NCBI GenBank assembly: GCA_026168455.1
Contig: CM047428.1
Location: 14,169,313-14,233,312, forward strand
Length of the DNA: 64,000 nucleotides
DNA from: Theocolax elegans
Taxonomy: Eukaryota; Arthropoda; Insecta; Hymenoptera; Cerocephalidae
Reading direction: 5' to 3'
Position 1 is the stretch's first letter. Each line of letters starts with the position of its first letter. The translations under genes were made by a program, and so were the position numbers. Under the pieces are notes generated by a model that saw only the letters and a program-made list of their open reading frames with translations, was not told the origin of the DNA and searched no databases. Positions 53,889-64,000 of the stretch are shown piece after piece.

Positions 53889-54401
53889 CTGCAACAACGC
53901 ATTACAATCTCCTTAGTATAAAATTTATTTATATATATGTATGTATTATAGAATCAGAGGGAAATATACGATTACAATTAAGTTTCCTAGCGAATTTCCA
54001 GGGATAAACAATCTATGTGTATACATGAGTGATTCAGTGGTGTACTCCTATAATAGATATAATCGTATAGATTGGTACGTATATATATGTATATAGATAC
54101 GCACGGTATACATTCACGCAATACGGGAGAACAAAACCAATCGATGATCGTGATGCAATCTCGTCGTTGCGCAAATTAACAAAGGATCGCTTTTCGGGTC
54201 TAGCCGTGAGAGTTGTATAGGTTTCGTTAGTTTACTAATTGTTTAAGCCATATCTTAGTTCAAATTCCATTGTTAATTATTAATTCGACGATATTATTTA
54301 ACTGTATTACTAATATATAAACGTATAATTAAACTGGGTTTTAAACCTATATACCAGTAAATTGCTATTATTTAACACAAATAAATTATATCATATTTTT
54401 A
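51276..54401. repeat. Tandem duplication in Rapgap1, copy Z
   Basis: 3,126 bp, colinear with copy Y but with scattered 1-2 base indels, mostly in homopolymers. It carries the intact coding exon 53706-53888 and ends at TTTTTA before unique sequence. Confidence 0.9.
52085..53272 (+). mobile_element. TIR transposon, full-length copy Z
   Basis: 1,188 bp with the same ends, same ATAT target duplication (52081-52084 and 53273-53276) and same orientation as copy Y. It therefore arose by the duplication and not by a separate insertion. Confidence 0.9.
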
Positions 54402-56579
54402 TTCCCTGTATAAACAATCCACGTTGATTACGAAAATGTAATGAGCGAAAATTCGAGGAAAAACGTGAGTTTCGAATGAAATTATACCTACATAAGATTC
54501 TATGAAAGAATTGAATGACAATTGTATAAGGAGTCACTGCATATTCAAATAATTATTTATACTATCTTGAATTTCTAGGATAATAATGTAATCCGAGGTA
54601 GATCGTTAAGTAATTGTTTTGTCATTCCCGAAGACGCTCTATCTTCTTATTTTATTATTTCATCTGCTAAGTACAACTATTCCGTACCTTCATTAATTTT
54701 AACGATTTTACCTTATCATATTTTAAATTAAATATATTGAAGGATATACTATTATCCTGACGATTAAATAATAATGTTACATTAAAACGCGCACATTATT
54801 TTTACGTTAAAAAATTCATGAAATCTAATAACAAAAATATGTTCGCAATTATTTTCAATTTAATTATTTCAATGCGTGTATACCGTATGCTAAAACGACG
54901 TTTCATTTAATTACATATCTTATATTAAGGATAATTTTTAATAAATGTATATAACAAAAATAATCCTTATACAATTATTAATAATTTTTCTACTCAATAC
55001 TACATTTTTAAAAATACATATTTTCAAAAATCTATAGATAAAATTTTTATCGTCCTCGTGATAGTCAAAATAAAGCTATTGTGATTGTAATTTTTGAGAA
55101 TATTCATTAGTTTCCTTTATATGCAACATATTCATATACATATAAATATACACAAGTATATCTCTTCCCGTTACTTTGCATTTAAATAGTAATAGAATCC
55201 ATTACTATTCATTAATGCAATCGTTTAACGTGATATTTCCATTGAAATTTAACAGTTTCAGAAAATGTAAAGTATCGATTGGCTAGTGTAATTTTCTTAA
55301 ATTCACAATATAAGTATACTCTGAAAAGCATCGTATTACAAAGTGATTAACTTTCAATAGTTTACAACTTTTTAATCTGTTTTTTTGAAATGTATTGTTT
55401 ATGTCAATATCGCCGACTAATCAAATTTTCATTCAAAACATTAGTACCTATGAAAGATTCATGAATTCGAAAACGCAGAAAATTTTATTTACTGAAAACG
55501 CTTGCAATATAGTTAAAAGAAAAAAAGTCGATGTAATGTTATAAAACATCGCGAAAGAAAAAATAATATGAAAGATTTAATACAAATTTCATAAAGGCAA
55601 CAATTGGTCGTTTACTTAAATTTATGCTTAACTTTGGCACGAAGGTGCACGATTTCACGCTATTTTGAACAAGTGCCATTATGTTGCTCGGCACCCTTTA
55701 ACGTCCCATTTTATGGGAATCTCGAAAATATATGATCTCCCCGAGATACGAAAAACTATTTTATCTCACCCGTTTTTTCCTTGAACTTTTATCTTCAACC
55801 TAAGATTTATCTAATTATTTTTAATATTTCGAAAAATAAATTTATTTATCGAAAAACTGCAGTATTAAATCATATCGATTTCCACTAGGTTAACTTTGAG
55901 AAGATTAACCCGTCAAGTGCACTCTTAACATTCAATCAAGTAGTTCTTTAACTTTTCGGCGTTCAAGTTTCAATTAACGAAAGAGGCGTACGAGTTGATT
56001 AGTTTACGCATTTAATTACGAGACGACGTTAAACATTCTTAAACCTAACCACGTGCTTGTATACATACAGACATATATAAATATATTTGATACATATATG
56101 CATATATAAATATATTTGACGACAAACTTCTGTCAGGATTAACAATTAATAAATTTCCTTTCTTCTAGTAAATTTGCATTGTTTGTATATATACTTGATA
56201 ATTTTCGAGTGACGTCGACGACGAGGAAGAAAAAAAAGAAGAGTTGTTCAAGCTGTTAGTGAATTTTACAAGTTGCATAGCACTCTAGTGCACTTAATTT
56301 CCATTTGCTTTAGAATGTTTGATTCAAGAATTGTATGAAAATGCTCGATAAATAAAGGAGGTTTTAAGAAGGATTTTCTGCAATGAAAAGTTTTATTATT
56401 TTTTATTTAAAACTCTTGACGTACAGTTTGAATTCATAAGTTTACCGTGAAATCGGTTATTTTAATGTACATCAACTGTAACAATAATAACAATAATAAC
56501 TATGTAAGGATTATAATTTATTTATACTTTCAATTATTTGATTGTAAATAAAAAAAAAATTGTTTTATATAATTAATCA

Positions 56580-58437
56580 AAAAATATATCAATATCTTAA
56601 AAAATTGTATTCGCGAACAGTATTTTTCTGTGATATATAAATCATAATAAATCAAAATATATTAAAATAAAAATATACCGCAAAAAAATGTCTTACCGAA
56701 GATTAATTAGCACTTTTCGAATATATATCACTATTATTTATACCTTGAAAGCACCAAACAAAAAAGAATTAATGAAGCTTACGGATTGTGCAACGAGTCA
56801 CATCATTAAAAGTTAAGCGTATGAAATTCCAACGAGTCTAAAGGAGGAAGGATAGTTCATGCCGTCACTTTAGTACCGGTGAGTCATGCGATGGCTCATT
56901 GTCGAGATTCGCTCAAAATCGATGCGAGTAACCGATCGATCGCGTCCTTTTTCCCTCCGAGTATTTTGTATATGTTAACGTGAACTCGCTTTACCTTCCT
57001 TGTTATTGAGCTTGCCAAGCTTCGCCGCATTTACAACATTTTTTATATATTTCTATTTAACTTCCTCGTGATTTGGTAAATTAACTTTAAATTATGTATG
57101 ATTCATCGAAAATTGCTGATTTAAAAATGATTGAATATTCTGCTCTATTTCGATAATATTAAATAAATGTTTCTGACGATGATCGTATACAACTTCAAAT
57201 AGAAGAATTGTTAATATGTAATATTAGTTAATAACCTTGATATACGCAGAGTACATATTATATTACATTTTTTTCACACACAAGAATGTTAATTCTTATT
57301 AATAATAAAAATATTTAATAATAAATTCTGTACAATTTGACTATAAATTTAATTTTTTTGACAAGATGCAATATTAGTTTAGTATATCGACGTCTGAGTA
57401 CTTAAAATCATAAAACGCAATATTTTTTCCAATAGTTCCTAAAAAGATTTAAAATATTTATGAAATAGCAACAATTATTTATGTAGATAAATATATTTTT
57501 CAATATTTTAAAAGCGTGTACATTCGTCAAAACGCGGTAGCCATAATTTTCTTAAACAGAAATCAATATAATTGGTAGAAAGTTAACCCGACATTCGAGT
57601 TAGGAATTTAACAAATTTTTAACCTATCTCATTACCGTCCGTACGATTTTATTGCACCTACACGAAATCCATGGGATTTATCGATCAAACTTTCACATTT
57701 CGAAGAAATAGCCAACTAAAATTATCGTATTTTACAAACGTTTCGTAGTAATAAATCAAGCTACAGTTCGTTTTTTTCATTTTTGTTACGTACGTATATA
57801 TACGATATGTATATCGATCTACGAAAATTCTCGTGGCAAAGATAAGTTTGGATTTCTTCCCTCGAAGAAAATTAATCGTAAAATTTAACGAGTTTTTATC
57901 TAAATCATAATCTTCGGTAAGTAGGTGTAGCGTACGTTTTATTTTCCAGTACCGATAACTCGGAGAGAAAATTGAGGTATAAAAATTTGCATTTAATGAT
58001 AAAACTAAGATGATGTTACAAAGGTTAACCTGTGATGCGTTCACCTATATTCTTAGAAATCGATGTTTTCTATACAAAAGTCATACATAATACGTATTAC
58101 ATAACATTTTAAAGGTATTTACTGTGTTAAATACAAAAAGTGTAATAATGGGGTAAAAAAAAAATTAAAACGCAATTAACCGTCAAATAATCCGTGAACG
58201 AAATAAATAAAACCAAGTGAAACTTGGTACTAGTTCGTCTCACTCTATTTAATTTAGTATGTGGGTCTCGACGGGCGCAAAGTTGCTCGGGCGTCGGGCC
58301 ATTCAAGTTTCCGTAAATAAATAATGCGTTCATACGTCAACACGGAGGAGGTAAAAGCCAAACAAATCTTACGCGAGACTAGGAAAACGAGAAATTGAAA
58401 AATTTCTGTTGCACTTTCGAGTGATTCTGAAGCGAGA

Positions 58438-58468
<31 letters not shown>

Positions 58469-58521
58469 GAGAGGAGAGAGAGAGCGTGGCGCGCGCAAGG
58501 TTGGGCATACATTTTAGAATA
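56580..58521. repeat. About 2.0-kb tandem duplication, first copy
   Basis: Sequence from ATATATCAATAT through the GA tract and GGCGCGCGCAAGG to AGAATA is repeated at 58583-60487 with small indels. Confidence 0.92.
58434..58486. repeat. (GA)n microsatellite
   Basis: A GA run with occasional extra G. The corresponding run in the second copy (about 60428-60450) is roughly half as long. Confidence 0.92.
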
Positions 58522-58582
58522 GGGTAAATGTACCAATTCCTGCGCGTCAAGCTAAATCAGCCAATTTTTAGTCTTTTTTGTG

Positions 58583-60487
58583 AAAATATATCAATATTTA
58601 AAAAATTGTATTCGCGAACAGTATTTTTCTGTGATATAAATCATAATAAATCAAAATATATTAAAATAAAAATATACCGCAAAAAAATGTCTTACCGAAG
58701 ATTAATTAGCACTTTTCGAATATATATCACTATTATTTATACCTTGAAAGCACCAAACAAAAAAGAATTAATGAAGCTTACGGATTGTGCAACGAGTCAC
58801 ATCATTAAAAGTTAAGCGTATGAAATTCCAACGAGTCTAAAGGAGGAAGGATAGTTCATGCCGTCACTTTAGTACCGGTGAGTCATGCGATGGCTCATTG
58901 TCGAGATTCGCTCAAAATCGATGCGAGTAACCGATCGATCGCGTCCTTTTTCCCTCCGAGTATTTTGTATATGTTAACGTGAACTCGCTTTACCTTCCTT
59001 GTTATTGAGCTTGCCAAGCTTCGCCGCATTTACAACATTTTTTATATATTCTATTTAACTTCCTCGTGATTTGGTAAATTAACTTTAAATTATGTATGAT
59101 TCATCGAAATTGCTGATTTAAAAATGATTGAATATTCTGCTCTATTTCGATAATATTAAATAAATGTTTCTGACGATGATCGTATACAACTTCAAATAGA
59201 AGAATTGTTAATATGTAATATTAGTTAATAACCTCTTGATATACGCAGAGTACATATTATTACATTTTTTTTCACACACAAGAATGTTAATTCTTATTAA
59301 TAATAAAATATTTAATAATAAATTCTGTACAATTTGACTATAATTTAATTTTTTTGACAAGATGCAATATTAGTTTAGTATATCGACGTCCTGAGTACTT
59401 AAAATCATAAAACGCAATATTTTTTCCAATAGTTCCTAAAAGATTTAAAATATTTATGAAATAGCAACAATTATTTATGTAGATAAATATATTTTTCAAT
59501 ATTTTAAAAGCGTGTATTCGTCAAAACGCGGTAGCCATAATTTTCTTAAACAGAAATCAATATAATTGGTAGAAAGTTAACCCGACATTCGAGTTAGGAA
59601 TTTAACAAATTTTTAACCTATCTCATTACCGTCCGTACGATTTTATTGCACCTACACGAAATCCATGGGATTTATCGATCAAACTTTCACATTTCGAAGA
59701 AATAGCCAACTAAAATTATCGTATTTTACAAACGTTTCATAGTAATAAATCAAGCTACAGTTCGTTTTTTTCATTTTTGTTACGTACGTATATATACGAT
59801 ATGTATATCGATCTACGAAAATTCTCGTGGCAAAGATAAGTTTGGATTTCTTCCCTCGAAGAAAATTAATCGTAAAATTTAACGAGTTTTTATCTAAATC
59901 ATAATCTTCGGTAAGTAGGTGTAGCGTACGTTTTATTTTCCAGTACCGATAACTCGGAGAGAAAATTGAGGTATAAAAATTTGCATTTAATGATAAAACT
60001 AAGATGATGTTACAAAGGTTAACCTGTGATGCGTTCACCTATATTCTTAGAAATCGATGTTTTTCTATACAAAAGTCATACATAATACGTATTACATAAC
60101 ATTTTAAAGGTATTTACTGTGTTAAATACAAAAAGTGTAATAATGGGGTAAAAAAAAAATTAAAACGCAATTAACCGTCAAATAATCCGTGAACGAAATA
60201 AATAAAACCAAGTGAAACTTGGTACTAGTTCGTCTCACTCTATTTAATTTAGTATGTGGGTCTCGACGGGCGCAAAGTTGCTCGGGCGTCGGGCCATTCA
60301 AGTTTCCGTAAATAAATAATGCGTTCATACGTCAACACGGAGGAGGTAAAAGCCAAACAAATCTTACGCGAGACTAGGAAAACGAGAAATTGAAAAATTT
60401 CTGTTGCACTTTCGAGTGATTCTGAAGCGAGAGAGAGAGAGAGAGAGAGCGTGGCGCGCGCAAGGTTTGGGCATACATTTTTAGAAT
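58583..60487. repeat. About 2.0-kb tandem duplication, second copy
   Basis: A direct repeat of 56580-58521, separated from it by 61 bases of unrelated sequence (58522-58582). It ends where the next duplicated segment begins. Confidence 0.92.
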
Positions 60488-61432
60488 ATTTATAGATTTT
60501 CGAGCAGTCGATTCGTTTATTTGCCCTTGAATTTCTTAATAGGATTATCATTATTTAGGTTAAACCAACAATTTGCCAGGTTTCGACTTAAAAATAAATT
60601 GATTTATATACGAGGATTCGTATATTTACAATATCTATAAACGAAAAAAACAAAACGTAATATTTAAACTACGGAATAGCGTCGACGAAAATTATCTTGA
60701 GTATGTAGATACAAATCTAGATCGAAATCAAATTTATGAAAATGATTCCAAACTTTATATATGTATACGGATCCCAACGAATCCGATTGGTACGGGAAGA
60801 AAAAATTTACATCCAAATTGAGCTCGTCAATTTTTTGTTTTTCCCTTTTCCGAACTTTACGACAGATTCATGTACCATTTCTTAAAATATCTGATTACTG
60901 CATAATAAATTAAGATGCTCGCTTGATAATGTGTACAACTTTCGAAGAGAAAACAAGGAAAGCGTCTCCTAACGTTACATCCAAATTTTCTCTACTTAAT
61001 CAATCTATATTATTTCATAACGTTATTGACTTACGACAATTTACAGATATGAACAATCAAAGTTTATACGAAATTATCTTATAAAACTTCCAAACGAAGA
61101 GAAGTCAGTGTAAATTAGTAAAAGTTTAAATTTATCTTGAAATGTTTTGTGAGCTCGACAAAATTCCAATTGGTAGAGAAGAAGCAATCTATTTTCACTA
61201 CGACAAAGTAAACAAAAACTAGACTTTCGAGGATTTTATTAAGCAACGATAGTTCATCAGTACCGAGTGACTAAAGATTACCAAGCATACACATCAAAGA
61301 AGGGGAAGAGTAAAAAAAAAATGAAAAGCTCCATAAAGCATAAAAGGGAAGTGAATAAATAAAGAATGGAAATCAGAAAAGTTGGCGATACGACAACGCG
61401 AGACGAAAAAGAGCAAAAGAAGGAGGGTAGGG
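60488..61432. repeat. Direct duplication with 2.57-kb spacing, first copy
   Basis: It begins ATTTATAGATTTTCGAGCAG and is nearly identical to 63055-64000. The first copy may extend further, because the second is cut by the window end. Confidence 0.9.
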
Positions 61433-63054
61433 GGAAGAGAGTCAGAAGTGCTTCTTACGAGCATTGTGAATTCGTAGTGTGAGAACGTTCCCACTCCCAC
61501 GCCCAAAGTACTCTTTTCCTGCTTCTTTCTCTCCTTTGCTCTTTCACTCTATACGATATGCTTGCATCTCATTTTAATTTTCCCTCCACTCGTCGAGTTT
61601 ATATTTCAGGCTTTCATTTCGTGCAGCCAGCCTTTATCCAATTTCTTATTTCGACCCCTTTTTTTATTTTCGGGGTTCATTACGAGTACGTTTTATTCGC
61701 GTGAGCTGTCTTTCGTTAACGCGCGGAAAAATACCAATTTCATTATTCACTTTAGTTTTGTTGGATTTTTTTACATAAATGCTCTTTTACTACACAATAT
61801 TATATTTTATACGATTATTCGTTTCGATCCACATGATAATTTTCTTTCGCATTCGTATTGTATATGTTATGCAGTTAAGTCAACGTTTGTATTAGTCATT
61901 TCCGAAAGCTTTGTTTTATCCTGTATTAGTTTAATTATGAACAACGGACAAAACTAGGCTAAACTGCGTTATATCAGACTCGGAAGTGTAGTAATTACTT
62001 GGATTATTGAAATAAACGAAGTTTCAGTTATTTAGATATATATTATAACTATAAAGAAATGATCGATCGATTAATATTAAACCAACTTAATCACTTTTAA
62101 TAGAACAAAGCAAACCATTGCATAATAAAATCTCATCCTCATTGTATGATAATTTCGTCGTTACCATTTCAATTACCAATGACTACAGCAACCAATCTGA
62201 AGAATGCGATCTCCAACAGTAGAATAAAAAAAGTAAGATCCATCCCTTGTAAAATATGTGTATAAATGCTAAATTCCAATTAAAACTCTATTAGACGATA
62301 ATGGTATACACAGACACACGTAGACGCGCGCGCATATACGTATGCGCAATCCACAATCATTCAAAACGCATCCTTTCATCCCCTGGTTGAAAAAAATGCG
62401 TCTGGATTCCCTCGTAAACACACGGAAGTCGTTAAAGGCATGCGTGCGGGAAATGTACCGACTCTCCCCCTTTTTCCTTCTTTCTTTCCACGTCGTCTCT
62501 ATTAATGGCGTCTGGGTACCTGCTTCAATCGCGATGGATATCGCGCGCAAGGCGCCTAATTGGCTGGATAGGATATTTTCTTTCCTCTTGCGCTTTGTTA
62601 ATTGCTATCGGAATTGAATTGATGAACAACGATTTCTCTAAGGTTGATTGCACGCAAAACTTTCGGTAGTCGTTAATGATTAACCACTTTTGTTAATATT
62701 TCAAATAATGAATACATATATTTAAGTAATGGAAAAATCTTTTTTCGTATTAGCTTAACCAAAATTATTTACTAACATTTAAGTGACGTTTAAGCTAGCT
62801 AATTTGTGTCGGAAATCGTTGGAAATGAAGTCATTTTATTCAATTTTTGACACTGTATTTTTTAGAAGACCTGTTACTTAATTATAACTTTAATATATAT
62901 TACTATTATTATTTATTCTGGGATACCAATTAACCCTAGTAATCGCATGAATTTTTTTAAGGAAAAAAAATTGATTCTTTTATTTTATTTATTAGAAAAA
63001 AGAAAAATCCGCCAGGATTTGTACCACGCGCAGGTATGTTTACCATTTACCCTG
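61433..63054. other. Non-coding spacer between the last duplicated segments
   Basis: About 1.6 kb. The open frames at 61562-61957 (plus) and 62269-62617 (both strands) show no recognisable domain. Part of it may belong to the duplicated unit, which cannot be judged because the second copy runs off the window. Confidence 0.5.
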
Positions 63055-64000
63055 ATTTATAGATTTTCGAGCAGTCGATTCGTTTATTTGCCCTTGAATT
63101 TCTTAATAGGATTATCATTATTTAGGTTAAACCAACAATTTGCCAGGTTTCGACTTAAAAATAAATTGATTTATATACGAGGATTCGTATATTTACAATA
63201 TCTATAAACGAAAAAAACAAAACGTAATATTTAAACTACGGAATAGCGTCGACGAAAATTATCTTGAGTATGTAGATACAAATCTAGATCGAAATCAAAT
63301 TTATGAAAATGATTCCAAACTTTATATATGTATACGCATCCCAACGAATCCGATTGGTACGGGAAGAAAAAATTTACATCCAAATTGAGCTCGTCAATTT
63401 TTTGTTTTCCCTTTTCCGAACTTTACGACAGATTCATGTACCATTTCTTAAAAATATCTGATTACTGCATAATAAATTAAGATGCTCGCTTGATAATGTG
63501 TACAACTTTCGAAGAGAAAACAAGGAAAGCGTCTCCTAACGTTACATCCAAATTTTCTCTACTTAATCAATCTATATTATTTTATAACGTTATTGACTTA
63601 CGACAATTTACAGATATGAACAATCAAAGTTTATACGAAATTATCTTATAAAACTTCCAAACGAAGAGAAGTCAGTGTAAATTAGTAAAAGTTTAAATTT
63701 ATCTTGAAATGTTTTCGTGAGCTCGACAAAATTCCAATTGGTAGAGAAGAAGCAATCTATTTTCACTACGACAAAGTAAACAAAAACTAGACTTTCGAGG
63801 ATTTTTATTAAGCAACGATAGTTCATCAGTACCGAGTGACTAAAGATTACCAAGCATACACATCAAAGAGGGGAAGAGTAAAAAAAAATGAAAAGCTCCA
63901 TAAAAGCATAAAAGGGAAGTGAATAAATAAAGAATGGAAATCAGAAAAGTTGGCGATACGACAACGCGAGACGAAAAAGAGCAAAAGAAGGAGGGTAGGG
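63055..64000. repeat. Direct duplication with 2.57-kb spacing, second copy (cut by window end)
   Basis: It matches 60488-61432 with a few single-base differences and indels. The shared string at the junction is ATTTATAG. Confidence 0.9.

Larger units (their letters stand above)
54402..64000. other. Non-coding region upstream of the visible Rapgap1 exons
   Basis: No coding exon is supported. It is either Rapgap1 intron or 5' flank. The twin open frames at 57685-58044 and 59679-60038 and those near 58127-58550 and 60122-60551 are copies of one another through duplication; they lack domains and splice context. Most of 56.58-64.0 kb consists of two tandem duplications. Confidence 0.6.

Noticed and set aside
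57685..60551. Duplicated minus-strand open frames (119, 68 and about 100 residues) as a duplicated gene pair
   Set aside because: They are identical only because the DNA is duplicated. They have no domain, splice sites or codon bias suggesting coding.
1..64000. CRISPR array, bacterial operon or prophage
   Set aside because: Genes are intron-containing and insect-like. The repeats present are microsatellites, transposons and long tandem duplications without spacer structure.

Overview
The window looks like nuclear DNA of an insect, probably a hymenopteran. It is AT-rich with many short introns, it carries microsatellites, and the three recognisable genes are insect-type homologues. I assembled the gene models by hand from GT/AG splice sites, reading-frame phase and remembered family features. 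No alignment or database search was run.

Layout. (1) 1-8.04 kb, plus strand: a secreted Spätzle-family cystine-knot ligand (spz3/spz4 type). It has six exons including a proposed signal-peptide exon at 1441, and a TA-flanked MITE sits in its third intron. (2) 8.05-16.49 kb: AT-rich intergenic DNA with two GC-rich hairpins and a small inverted-repeat element. (3) 16.49-36.81 kb, minus strand: a complete Dlg5 gene (coiled coils, PDZ domains, SH3, degenerate guanylate kinase) that I could join in one frame over 18 exons. It contains a nearly perfect 2,200-bp tandem duplication that adds 560 codons in frame and creates a hybrid PDZ3/PDZ2 exon. A 1,190-bp non-autonomous terminal-inverted-repeat transposon lies in one intron. 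(4) 36.8-40.9 kb: intergenic DNA with the Dlg5 5' region and a long CT/GA tract. (5) 40.91-53.89 kb, minus strand: the 3' part of Rapgap1 (Rap1 GTPase-activating protein). It has the complete Rap-GAP domain core and a C-terminal coiled coil; the 5' exons lie beyond the window. Its largest intron holds nested tandem duplications that carry three copies of the same transposon and a second, frameshifted copy of one coding exon. (6) 54.4-64 kb: non-coding sequence made largely of two more tandem duplications (about 2.0 kb and 2.57 kb spacing), the last running off the window end.

The three genes are not an operon. Spätzle proteins are Toll-receptor ligands. Dlg5 is a MAGUK scaffold of epithelial polarity and junctions, and Rapgap1 switches off Rap1, which also acts in adhesion; the Dlg5-Rapgap1 neighbourhood may be coincidence. 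The most notable feature is the cluster of at least five near-identical tandem duplications in the last 43 kb, two of which hit coding exons. Either this is a real duplication-prone region or it is an assembly artefact (unmerged haplotypes or contig ends). Long reads across the junctions would decide.
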